The notes beneath the pieces are model-generated. The model did no database searches, was not told the DNA's origin, and saw only the letters and a program-made list of their open reading frames with translations. Positions 1-6,055 of a stretch of DNA of 7,243 nt are shown piece after piece. The first letter of the stretch is position 1; each line of letters opens with the position of its first letter. The stretch spans positions 1-7,243 of the forward strand of contig VBJE01000068.1 in assembly GCA_005879675.1 (NCBI GenBank). Direction: 5' to 3'. Both the position numbers and the translations under genes were made by a program. Origin of the DNA: Chloroflexota bacterium. GTDB lineage: Bacteria > Chloroflexota > Dormibacteria > Dormibacterales > Dormibacteraceae.

Positions 1-66
1 GAGCTCGAGCTCGTCAAGCGAGGTTTCCTGCTCGCCCGCGACAACCTCAGGCCGCTGGTCGTCTAG
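1..66 (+). CDS. Possible 3' end of a rightward gene (partial)
   Basis: Frame 1 stays open from the window edge to a TAG at 64-66 and gives 21 residues ending RGFLLARDNLRPLVV. The composition (Leu, Arg, Asp, Val, with G/C-rich third positions) looks coding, but the fragment is too short to assign a family. If real, it converges with the MFS gene and the two 3' ends overlap by about 20 bases, which leaves no room for a terminator between them. The open frame could also be chance in GC-rich DNA. Sequence to the left of the window would decide this. Confidence 0.35.
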   Translation, partial: ELELVKRGFLLARDNLRPLVV

Positions 67-1240
67 AGGCGACCAGGAACGCGGCCGACATGCCCAGGGC
101 GACGGCCGCAAGCACGGCCGGCGCCCAGCCGACGCCGGCGCCCGCGATCACAAGCCCGATCACGCCCGGCCCGGTGATGCCTCCGATGGAGGCCGCCGGG
201 TACAGCCATGACGTGGCCCGCGAGTCTCCGGGTCTCAGCCTGGCCAGCCAGACGATGCCGGTGGGAAAGATCGGCGCCAGCGCCAGTCCGCACGCGATGT
301 AGGCCCACGGGGCCAGCCCGCCGATCGTGGCCGCGAGCAGCGCCACGGTGGCAAGCGTCGACCCGGCGATCACGATCGTCGCCTCGGAGACGGAAGCGGG
401 GACGAGGCTCATCAGCAGGCGGCCCGTCACCAGCGCCAGCCAGAAGCCGGACGTCAGGGTGGCGGCGGCGCCCGATTCAACGCCAGTCGACTCGAGGTGC
501 GAGGTCATCCACCCGCCCGTGCCGTTCTCGAGGCCGACGTAGAGCACGAACGCGAAGATGAAGACGCCGACCAGCGCGCCAGGCCGGACGCGGGAGCCGG
601 TCGCCACCGGCAGCCTTCCTGAGATCCCCAGGGCCCCGGGGATCAGCGCCAGCCAGGCCGCCGCGGCGAACAGGAAAAGGGCCGAGAAATGAGTCTCGGC
701 GAATGCCGCGACCAGGACGGGGCCCGCGACCGCGCCCGCGGAGTAGCAGCCGTTGAGCGCGTTGATCAGCGCCACCCGCCGCCGCCCGGCGCGGTACGCG
801 ACCAGCTGGTTCAGGCTGATGACCAGCGCGCCGAAACCGAGGCCGACGACGAACACTGACGCCAGGAAGAGGGGCCAGATGTAAGCCACCGCCACCGCCG
901 CCAGGCCGAGGCTCGAGACGGCCATCGCCACGATCACGAGCAGTCGCGCCGGCACCCGCTCCAGCAGCCGCATGGAGACGATGACGCCGGGCAGCGAGCC
1001 GGCGAAATAGACGCTGATCGTCGAGCCGGCGACGGGCAGGCTAACCCCGAAGCGGCGGGTCAGGTGCTCGAGGAGCGGTCCGTAACCGGCGACGACCATG
1101 CCCATCATCACGAAGGCGGCGGCGATGGCGCCGATCGCCCACCGCGTGAGGACGACGCGCTCTATGACTCGATCGCCTGGCGGTACCTCGGCGACCGCAC
1201 CGGTCCCTCGAGCAACGGGTCGTCGGTCTCGCGCATCCAT
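47..1240 (-). CDS. MFS sugar transporter, 12 transmembrane helices
   Basis: An inner-membrane secondary transporter of the major facilitator superfamily, 397 residues from the chosen ATG. About twelve hydrophobic segments can be read: the first at residues 34-57 (WAIGAIAAAFVMMGMVV), the last at 372-391. The segment YVGLENGTGGW (234-244) with a membrane acidic residue, FWLALVTGR (266-274) and APIFPTG (322-328) resemble the FucP/glucose-transporter-like branch of the MFS, so a sugar substrate is likely; direction and substrate are unknown. The start is uncertain. The sulfatase stop lies at 1162-1164, and the only conventional start that keeps helix 1 whole is the ATG at 1238-1240, which overlaps the sulfatase by 79 bases. 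The next ATGs (1106-1108, 1103-1105) fall inside helix 1. An ATA at 1163-1165 would give a 4-base stop/start overlap but is a very rare start codon. The open frame continues upstream to 1480, but that part is Arg/Gly-rich antisense-like sequence. It is the last gene of the leftward operon. Confidence 0.85.
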   Translation of the reverse strand: MDARDRRPVARGTGAVAEVPPGDRVIERVVLTRWAIGAIAAAFVMMGMVVAGYGPLLEHLTRRFGVSLPVAGSTISVYFAGSLPGVIVSMRLLERVPARLLVIVAMAVSSLGLAAVAVAYIWPLFLASVFVVGLGFGALVISLNQLVAYRAGRRRVALINALNGCYSAGAVAGPVLVAAFAETHFSALFLFAAAAWLALIPGALGISGRLPVATGSRVRPGALVGVFIFAFVLYVGLENGTGGWMTSHLESTGVESGAAATLTSGFWLALVTGRLLMSLVPASVSEATIVIAGSTLATVALLAATIGGLAPWAYIACGLALAPIFPTGIVWLARLRPGDSRATSWLYPAASIGGITGPGVIGLVIAGAGVGWAPAVLAAVALGMSAAFLVASRRPAA

Positions 1241-2427
1241 CTCCACAGTTCCGCGCTCAGCCTCTTCTCGACCTCTGCAACCTCCCTCGTGCCCGCGAGA
1301 TTTCGTTGCTCGAGCGGATCGGCGTCCAGGTCGTAAAGCTCGACGATGCTTGGCCTGTCCCTCGAATAGCGCGGAGGGTCGGCCCGAAAGATCGGCCCGG
1401 CCTGGATGTCGGCCGGGACCTCGATCGCGAAGGCGCTCTCGAAGTTGCGGATGTACTTGTGGTGCTCCGTCCTGACACACCGCATGGGGTCGTAGTAGCT
1501 GTGGAATGTCTTCTCCGCGAAGATCGACCGGCGGGGCTCGTAGGCCTGACCGCGCAGCAGGGGCAGCAGCGACCTCCCCTGGACGCCGGGGGGATGCTTC
1601 ACCGCGGCGGCGTCCAGGATCGTCGGCAGGACGTCGATGTTGCTCACAACCTCGTCCCGAACGCCGGCAGGGATTTCGCCGGCCCGCCAGCGCATGAGCA
1701 ACGCCACTTCGAGGCCAGCGTCATAGAGCGTGCACTTGGCGCCGGGCATCGCCATGCCGTGGTCGGTCGTGAAGATCACGATCGCGTCGTCCGCCCGACC
1801 CGCGCGCTCGAGCGCCTCCAGCACGCGCCCGGCCGCCAGGTCCATGAGCCTGATCCCCTCCTCGAGCGCCACCATCTCGGCGATGGCCTCAGGACCGTCG
1901 GGCAGGTAGGCGGGGATGTCGATTCCCTCGGGAGCTCTGGTCCCATCCACCTTCGGGTACGGCCGGTGCGTCTCCTCGAAGTTGATCTCGAGGTAGAGCC
2001 GTTCGCGCCCCGCGGCGCTGAGCACCTCCTCCACGGCCGGCACGATCGCGTCCCCTGTCTTCTCGGGGTGGTGACGCGAGAACCCCAGTCGCTCTGGGTG
2101 CAGCGAAACGTGCTGGCCGCCGAAGAGGTGGCCCTCGAAACCGCTCGCGGCCAGGACGGCGGCAAGGTGGGGCACCTTCGGGTCGAGCTCCCAGTCGAAA
2201 CCATGGTGGGCGAGGCCCATCACGCCGTTGTTGTGCGGGTATCGCCCCGAGGCGAGGCTGGCGCGGCTCGGGCTGCACTGGGGCGCGGTGCAGAACGCCC
2301 GCGCGAAGCGGACGCCGTCCGCCGCCAGAGAGTCGACGTGCGGGCTGACCACGCTTCGGTGGCCGTAGCTGTGCAGGCGCCTGCCGATGTCGTGCGTGGT
2401 CATCAGGACCACGTCTCGGGCCGCCAT
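1162..2427 (-). CDS. Cytoplasmic type I sulfatase, SGSH (heparan N-sulfatase)-like
   Basis: A 421-residue formylglycine sulfatase that would hydrolyse a sulfate ester or an N-sulfate. The activation motif is C51-S-P-S-R55, within APQCSPSRASLASGRYP; C51 would be oxidised to formylglycine by a maturase not encoded here. Other active-site elements are H12-D13 near the N-terminus, H154 in ETHRPY, D222-H223-G224 followed by K231 (KCTLYDAG), and the fold segment SNIDVLPTILD (262-272). The C-terminal part (MRCVRTEHHKYIRNFE, then ELYDLDADPLEQRNLA and an ETDDP end) parallels animal N-sulfoglucosamine sulfohydrolase as I recall it, so I place it in that subgroup rather than with arylsulfatases. One oddity is that the usual Asp-Asp metal pair near the N-terminus reads His-Asp. 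There is no signal peptide, so the enzyme should act in the cytoplasm on an imported substrate. It begins 21 bases after the AglG-like permease, with no clear Shine-Dalgarno sequence, and overlaps the MFS gene. True substrate is unknown. Confidence 0.9.
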   Translation of the reverse strand: MAARDVVLMTTHDIGRRLHSYGHRSVVSPHVDSLAADGVRFARAFCTAPQCSPSRASLASGRYPHNNGVMGLAHHGFDWELDPKVPHLAAVLAASGFEGHLFGGQHVSLHPERLGFSRHHPEKTGDAIVPAVEEVLSAAGRERLYLEINFEETHRPYPKVDGTRAPEGIDIPAYLPDGPEAIAEMVALEEGIRLMDLAAGRVLEALERAGRADDAIVIFTTDHGMAMPGAKCTLYDAGLEVALLMRWRAGEIPAGVRDEVVSNIDVLPTILDAAAVKHPPGVQGRSLLPLLRGQAYEPRRSIFAEKTFHSYYDPMRCVRTEHHKYIRNFESAFAIEVPADIQAGPIFRADPPRYSRDRPSIVELYDLDADPLEQRNLAGTREVAEVEKRLSAELWRWMRETDDPLLEGPVRSPRYRQAIES

Positions 2428-2448
2428 CGCTACGCGCCGGCTACCCGG

Positions 2449-3354
2449 CTATCCCTTGACCGAACCGCTCGTGATGCCGCGCACGAAGTAGCGCTGCAGG
2501 AAGATGAAGACCGCGAGTGGCAACGCCATCTGCAGCACCGCCGCGGCGGTCAGGAACTGCCAGCCTCCGCCGAGCGAGGTGACAAGCCCGGTGATCACGA
2601 CCGTGAACGGACGGTACGGGCTCGTGCCAAGGAACGTCAGCGCGACCAGCAGGTCGTTCCAGATACCGAGGAACACGAAGATCGTGAGCGACGCGATGGC
2701 CGGGATGGTCATCGGGACCGCGATGCGCAGGAAGCGCACGGAGTGGCCGGCGCCATCCACCTCGGCCGACTCGAAGATCTCCCGCGGCAGGCCGCCGAGA
2801 TAGTTCCTCAGGAGGAAGACCTCGAACGGCAGCCCGTATCCGGAGTGGGCAAGCCAGACGGCCATGATCGTGCCGTTGAGATGGATCAGCTGGAAGAACT
2901 GCAGCACCGGGATCAGCGTCATCTGGATCGGCACCACCATCAGGCCGACGATGACGATGAAGAAGAGGTTCCGGCCCGGAAAGTTCATCCACGCGAAGGC
3001 GTAGGCGCCCATGGTCGCGATCGCCAGCTGGATGACCGTGGCCGGGATGGTGATCAGGACGCTGTACAGGATCGAGGGCGTGACGCCTTCGATGTTCAGG
3101 ACCTGCTGGTAGCTCTCGAGCGTGAACCCGTGGGGCGGGAACAGGGTGGTCCACCATCCTGAGTTCCCCATGTCCGAAACCCCGCGGAACGAGTTGATGA
3201 TCATGCCGACGGTCGGTACGAGCCAGATGGCGCAGAAGATGATGATCACGAGGTGGAGCGGCAGCCGCTGGAGGCGGTAGCCGAGCCGGTCGAGCGTCGA
3301 GACACCGGCGCCGACGGCTGACTCGCGACGCGTTGTGACCTGCTCTGCGCTCAC
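2449..3354 (-). CDS. Sugar ABC transporter permease, AglG/MalG type
   Basis: Inner-membrane subunit of a carbohydrate importer (CUT1 family), 301 residues. There are six likely membrane segments, the first at about residues 32-53 (LPLHLVIIIFCAIWLVPTV). The cytoplasmic EAA loop that docks the ATPase is at 195-218 (ESAEVDGAGHSVRFLRIAVP). A GWWTTLFPPHGFTLESYQQVL stretch after helix 1 (67-85), GAYAFAWMNFPGR (116-128) and FLGIWNDLLVAL (228-239) are typical of the alpha-glucoside permease AglG. The open frame runs far upstream to 3780, but the true start is the GTG at 3352-3354. It overlaps the TGA of the preceding permease by four bases (GTGA), and an AGGAGGA Shine-Dalgarno sequence sits six bases upstream. 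The tight overlap implies translational coupling with its partner, and the two should form the membrane heterodimer. Confidence 0.95.
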   Translation of the reverse strand: MSAEQVTTRRESAVGAGVSTLDRLGYRLQRLPLHLVIIIFCAIWLVPTVGMIINSFRGVSDMGNSGWWTTLFPPHGFTLESYQQVLNIEGVTPSILYSVLITIPATVIQLAIATMGAYAFAWMNFPGRNLFFIVIVGLMVVPIQMTLIPVLQFFQLIHLNGTIMAVWLAHSGYGLPFEVFLLRNYLGGLPREIFESAEVDGAGHSVRFLRIAVPMTIPAIASLTIFVFLGIWNDLLVALTFLGTSPYRPFTVVITGLVTSLGGGWQFLTAAAVLQMALPLAVFIFLQRYFVRGITSGSVKG

Positions 3355-4316
3355 CGCTGCTCCTCCTGCTGCTGGAACCGCCGGATGTTGACGACCAAAA
3401 GGGGCACGATGGCGATGAAGAGCACCACGCCGACAGCGGCTGCGCGGCCGTAGTGGCTGTGCTGCAGCTGGCTGAACATCTGCGTCGCGATCACGTCGGT
3501 GTCGTAGGCGCCGTTCGTCATCACGTAGACGATGTCGAAGGTCTTGAGCGCGTTGATGATCATCGTGGTGCCGACGACCGTGATCGTCGGCCACAGGAGC
3601 GGCGTGACCACGAGGCGGACGATCTGAAACTCGTTCGCGCCGTCCATCCGCGCCGCCTCGAGGACCTCGGTGCTGATGGCCTTGAGGCTGGCGGAGATGA
3701 TGACCATGCAGAAACCGGTCACGGTCCAGATGCCGACGAAGATCAGGGCCGCGTTGTTGGTGGTCGAGTTGATCAACCACGCCACGGGCTCATGACCGAT
3801 CGTTCCGATCAGGGCGTTCAGCGTTCCCGTCTGCGGTGTGCCCGGAGCCTGGTAGTCGAACATGAACTTCCAGATGATCGAAGCCGCCACGGCGCTGATC
3901 GGGACCGGAAGGAAGATGGCGATCTTCGCCAGGGACTCGTAGCGGACACGGTCGAGAAGGATCGCGATGACCAGGCCCAGGATCACGCTGATGCTCGTGT
4001 AGAAGATCAGCCACAGGAGGCTGTTGCGCAGCGAGGTCAGGGTGTCGGGAAACGTGAAGAAGTACTTGTAGTTGGCGAACCCGATCCAGTCGCTGTCTTC
4101 GCTGTTGCGGAAGCTGATGATGACGGTGCGAACGAGCGGGTAGATCATGAAGATGGTGGCGAAGCCGATGGCAGGCAGGGCCCAGAAGTAGGGCCGGATC
4201 GCCACCTGGAGCCGGTCGGGCAGCGCCTCGATCACGCGCTCGCCGAGGACGATGTAACCGAGCAGCACGAGCGGAACCGCGACTACGGCCACCGCCGCTG
4301 TGATGATCTGATCCAC
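3351..4316 (-). CDS. Sugar ABC transporter permease, AglF/MalF type
   Basis: The partner permease of the same CUT1 importer, 321 residues. An extra N-terminal hydrophobic helix (about residues 5-25) is followed by LPDRLQVAIRPYFWALPAI (32-50) and then the six-helix core. This extra helix and the R-P-Y/F-x-x-x-P junction are typical of AglF-like permeases and are absent from the shorter LacF-like ones. The EAA loop is at 220-243 (EAARMDGANEFQIVRLVVTP). ALKTFDIVYVMTNGA (256-270) is a further family hallmark. Translation starts at a GTG (4314-4316), with AAGGAG ten bases upstream. The gene follows the lipoprotein gene after 74 bases that contain a stem-loop, and it overlaps the next permease by four bases. 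No ATPase gene lies in the window, so a shared MsiK/UgpC-type ATPase encoded elsewhere is the likely motor (inference). Confidence 0.95.
   Translation of the reverse strand: MDQIITAAVAVVAVPLVLLGYIVLGERVIEALPDRLQVAIRPYFWALPAIGFATIFMIYPLVRTVIISFRNSEDSDWIGFANYKYFFTFPDTLTSLRNSLLWLIFYTSISVILGLVIAILLDRVRYESLAKIAIFLPVPISAVAASIIWKFMFDYQAPGTPQTGTLNALIGTIGHEPVAWLINSTTNNAALIFVGIWTVTGFCMVIISASLKAISTEVLEAARMDGANEFQIVRLVVTPLLWPTITVVGTTMIINALKTFDIVYVMTNGAYDTDVIATQMFSQLQHSHYGRAAAVGVVLFIAIVPLLVVNIRRFQQQEEQR
3361..3367 (-). promoter_or_regulatory. Ribosome-binding site of the AglG-like permease
   Basis: AGGAGGA on the minus strand, six bases before the GTG at 3352-3354 and inside the end of the preceding permease gene. 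It decides the start against the open frame that continues to 3780. Confidence 0.9.
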
Positions 4317-4326
4317 CCGGCCCTAT

Positions 4327-4332
4327 CTCCTT
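4327..4332 (-). promoter_or_regulatory. Ribosome-binding site of the AglF-like permease
   Basis: AAGGAG on the minus strand, ten bases upstream of the GTG at 4314-4316. It supports the GTG as the start. Confidence 0.7.
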
Positions 4333-4349
4333 GTCAGAGGAAAGGCGGC

Positions 4350-4372
4350 CGGGGCGGAGTTGCTCCGCCCCG
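4350..4372 (-). other. Intercistronic stem-loop between lipoprotein and AglF-like permease genes
   Basis: A perfect 10-base-pair inverted repeat, with left arm CGGGGCGGAG (4350-4359), loop TTG and right arm CTCCGCCCCG (4363-4372). It lies 18 bases after the lipoprotein stop and 18 bases before the AAGGAG of the next gene. No T-run follows on the minus strand, so full intrinsic termination is unlikely. Stem-loops at this place in sugar ABC operons (for example malE-malF) protect the upstream message and keep the binding protein in excess over the permeases; that role here is inference. Confidence 0.7.
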
Positions 4373-4390
4373 ACCGATCAAAATCGACGA

Positions 4391-5734
4391 CTAACTGGTG
4401 GTATACGCGGCTGTCTGCACCTGATCGAGGTGCTTCAGCTGAGAATCCAGGCTCCCGGGGTCGCGGGTCACGTTGAGCAGCGACTGCCAGAAGGCCTTCT
4501 GCATGTCCGAGGGCATGAAGTCCCCCGCCGTGACGAGCAGGTTCTTGGCGCCGTTGGCGATCTCGGCCGCCCGCTTGTAGATCGGGTCGTTGTAGGTCAG
4601 CGTCTTGATCGCGCCCAATGTCCCGCCGTCGTTTGCCCAGATCTGCTGGGCGTCCTTGGTGGCCAGGTACTGCAGCAGCTGGCGCGCCGCGGGCGTGTCG
4701 TTGTACATCGAGAACTGGTCGTAGAAGCCGTTGACGTTGCCGTCGAACTCGGTCTTGCCCATGCTCGGGTGGGCGAAGAAATCGAAGTCGGTCCCGGCGG
4801 TCACGCCCTTGTTCTGGTGGAAGAAGTTGGCGATGAAGGTTGCCTGCTCCAGGAACAGACAGCCCGGCGGGGTGTTGAAGAGCGGGTCGCCGGCCTTGGC
4901 GAAGTTAGTCGACAGCGCGGTGTTGGAGCCGCCGAACACGTTCGATCCCGAGACTTCCTTGAGGAAGGTCTGGTAGCCCAGCTTGATGGCCGGGTCGGTG
5001 AACTTGACCTTGCCCTGGATCCAGTTCGTGTAGATCTGGTCCCCGGACTGCCGCATGATGATGTTGTCGATCTGGTCTGACGCCGGCCAGCCCGACGCGG
5101 CTCCCGACTCGAAGCCGGCGCAGAAGATGTTCTTGGCTCCGCCGTACTGCGAGGGATTGAGGGCCAGCAGCTCGTCGAAGGTCTTGGGCGCCGTGCCCGT
5201 GAAGACTTTCTTGTTGTACCAGAAGAGGCCCTTGACCTGGGTCTTGACCATCAGGAAGTAGTGCTTGCCGCCGATGACGCCGATGTACGGGTTGTCGGAC
5301 TGGCCCGACGGCGGCGTGGTCAGCGCCGGATAGGTGTTGTCGATATACGACTTGAACTGGTCGCTGCCCAGCGCGGTCTCGATCGGCTTCAAGGCGCCCT
5401 TGGAGACCCAGCTCTTGACCTGGGCGGGGTCCGTGGGGCCGGGGGCGACGTCAGGAAGGTCGGTCCCGGCGGCGATGCCGTTCGCGATCTGGTTGGTGGA
5501 ATCGCGGTTGGTGGTGATGTGCACCTTGATGCCGGTCTTGTCCGTGAACGGCTTCAACACGTCCCGGAACGCTTTCAGCTCGTCGCCGCCCCATGCGGTC
5601 CAGACGGTGACGTCGGTGGACGACGCCCCCTGGTTGCCGGTCGTCCCGCCCGTCGAACAGGCGGCGACCAGAAGCAGTGTGCCGAGACCCAGTGCTATCG
5701 CCCTAGAGCTCAGCCTCGCGAAGACCTCGGCCAT
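4391..5734 (-). CDS. Sugar ABC transporter substrate-binding lipoprotein, AglE-like
   Basis: The extracytoplasmic receptor of the importer, 447 residues. The N-terminus is a lipoprotein signal: R7 and R11, a hydrophobic stretch AIALGLGTLLLVAAC, and lipobox V23-A-A-C26, followed by a Ser/Thr/Gly-rich tether. The mature part starts with VTVWTAWGGDELKAF (42-56) and TGIKVHI (67-73), usual for family 1 extracellular solute-binding proteins. CAGFESGAASGWPASD (205-220) and TPPGCLFLEQATF (288-300) match AglE-like alpha-glucoside-binding proteins; C205 and C292 could form a disulfide. The aromatic residues that would stack on a sugar cannot be pinned down without a structure. The reading frame is open further upstream, but the ATG at 5732-5734 is chosen because it gives a normal signal peptide and has GGAGGA eight bases upstream. 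It is the first gene of the operon, as is common for the most highly expressed subunit. Whether the ligand is sulfated is inference from the downstream sulfatase. Confidence 0.94.
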   Translation of the reverse strand: MAEVFARLSSRAIALGLGTLLLVAACSTGGTTGNQGASSTDVTVWTAWGGDELKAFRDVLKPFTDKTGIKVHITTNRDSTNQIANGIAAGTDLPDVAPGPTDPAQVKSWVSKGALKPIETALGSDQFKSYIDNTYPALTTPPSGQSDNPYIGVIGGKHYFLMVKTQVKGLFWYNKKVFTGTAPKTFDELLALNPSQYGGAKNIFCAGFESGAASGWPASDQIDNIIMRQSGDQIYTNWIQGKVKFTDPAIKLGYQTFLKEVSGSNVFGGSNTALSTNFAKAGDPLFNTPPGCLFLEQATFIANFFHQNKGVTAGTDFDFFAHPSMGKTEFDGNVNGFYDQFSMYNDTPAARQLLQYLATKDAQQIWANDGGTLGAIKTLTYNDPIYKRAAEIANGAKNLLVTAGDFMPSDMQKAFWQSLLNVTRDPGSLDSQLKHLDQVQTAAYTTS

Positions 5735-5742
5735 GCGTGCTC

Positions 5743-5748
5743 TCCTCC
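5743..5748 (-). promoter_or_regulatory. Ribosome-binding site of the lipoprotein gene
   Basis: GGAGGA on the minus strand, eight bases before the ATG at 5732-5734. It decides the start of the binding-protein gene against the longer open frame upstream. Confidence 0.85.
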
Positions 5749-5756
5749 CAAATGTG

Positions 5757-5797
5757 CCGGGGCGCCTGATCAACACCTTCGTGGATCATGGGCCCGG
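5757..5797 (-). promoter_or_regulatory. Long hairpin in the 5' leader of the operon
   Basis: The leader RNA can fold CCGGGCCC-A-UGAUC-CAC against GUG-UU-GAUCA-GGCGCCCCGG, closed by a GAAG loop. This gives about 16 pairs (5 G/C-rich outer pairs, 3 more after bulges, then 5 and 3), with small bulges. It ends about nine bases before the GGAGGA ribosome-binding site. It is not followed by a U-run, so it is not a classical terminator. It could stabilise the mRNA, influence ribosome access or be part of a regulator site. It resembles no riboswitch class I know. Confidence 0.5.
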
Positions 5798-5814
5798 TTG
5801 TCCGCGCGCCAAGA

Positions 5815-5839
5815 CGAACGTTCGCCTTGGGTTAACGTT
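5815..5839. promoter_or_regulatory. Two AACGTT-centred sites at the operon start point (LacI-type operator candidates)
   Basis: CGAACGTTCG (5815-5824) is a perfect 10-base palindrome. A second AACGTT (5834-5839) sits in TTAACGTTTCG, a looser palindrome. Their centres are 16 bp apart, one over the predicted start point and one at about +17. Palindromes with a central CG flanked by AA/TT are typical of LacI-family sugar repressors, and this placement would block transcription when no inducer is present. No regulator gene is in the window, so the family assignment is inference. Confidence 0.5.
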
Positions 5840-5843
5840 TCGG

Positions 5844-5872
5844 ATACTAGTTGGCGCCGGAATCGTTGTCAA
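5844..5872 (-). promoter_or_regulatory. Sigma-70-type promoter of the transport/sulfatase operon
   Basis: On the minus strand TTGACA (5867-5872, a perfect -35 box) is followed after exactly 17 bases by TAGTAT (5844-5849, -10 box). Transcription would begin near 5837 and give a leader of about 100 bases before the lipoprotein ATG. Position, strand and spacing all fit the operon start; only the start point itself is an estimate. Confidence 0.8.
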
Positions 5873-5976
5873 CCTGGCATCCTCCCGTGCATTGGAGATC
5901 GCGCCCAGCTCCTGGTCGCGGCCTCGGGCGGAAGGGGATGCCTGGAACAGTTCTAAATTGCGGGCCAGCGAAAATC
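5873..5976. other. Middle of the divergent control region, no gene seen
   Basis: Together with the flanking sites this belongs to the gene-free stretch 5735-6094. Between the operon -35 box and the palindromes I see no convincing open reading frame with a ribosome-binding site. The only small symmetry is GAACAGTTC at 5945-5953. A TAAATT at 5954-5959 could be a -10 box but has no -35 partner. Confidence 0.5.
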
Positions 5977-5980
5977 CGGC

Positions 5981-5996
5981 GATAGTCGCGACTATC
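5981..5996. promoter_or_regulatory. Palindromic operator candidate, copy 1
   Basis: GATAGTCGCGACTATC is a perfect 16-base palindrome. It shares both arms (GATAGTC/GACTATC) with copy 2, 42 bp downstream. A perfect palindrome of this length, duplicated in a divergent intergenic region, is best explained as the binding site of a dimeric regulator. It is centred about 106 bases upstream of the GH1 start. Confidence 0.75.
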
Positions 5997-6008
5997 CGAT
6001 GCTATCGG
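5996..6008. promoter_or_regulatory. Half-site or weak third operator between the two palindromes
   Basis: CCGAT-GCT-ATCGG is a 5-base inverted repeat whose right part, GCTATCGG, repeats the arm of the flanking palindromes. The CTATC core recurs at 5992, 6002 and 6034, so the first two copies are one helical turn apart. Confidence 0.4.
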
Positions 6009-6021
6009 GGGTCGACCGTGT

Positions 6022-6039
6022 CGATAGTCCGGACTATCG
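6022..6039. promoter_or_regulatory. Palindromic operator candidate, copy 2
   Basis: CGATAGTCCGGACTATCG is a perfect 18-base palindrome. It differs from copy 1 only in the innermost pair and one outer base. It is centred about 64 bases upstream of the GH1 start codon, where an activator would usually bind, although looping repression with copy 1 is also possible. I do not recognise the motif as that of a known regulator. Confidence 0.78.
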
Positions 6040-6055
6040 CCGAGTTGTTCCGCTA

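Noticed and set aside
1241..1480. The N-terminal extension of the MFS open frame (about 80 residues)
   Set aside because: Arg/Gly-rich, not like any transporter N-terminus, and lies fully inside the sulfatase gene.
1306..3162. A 618-codon open frame on the plus strand, antisense to the sulfatase and AglG-like permease genes
   Set aside because: It is rich in Arg, His, Asp, Glu and Gln with no recognisable fold, has no ribosome-binding site, and crosses the boundary of two well-supported genes. It is a by-product of GC-rich codon bias.
4350..4372. The intercistronic hairpin as a rho-independent terminator
   Set aside because: No T-run follows on the transcribed strand, and the permease genes downstream have no promoter of their own that I can see.
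3453..4394. A 313-codon open frame on the plus strand opposite the AglF-like permease
   Set aside because: Highly charged, repetitive Asp/Arg/Val-rich translation typical of the antisense of a membrane-protein gene; no family features.
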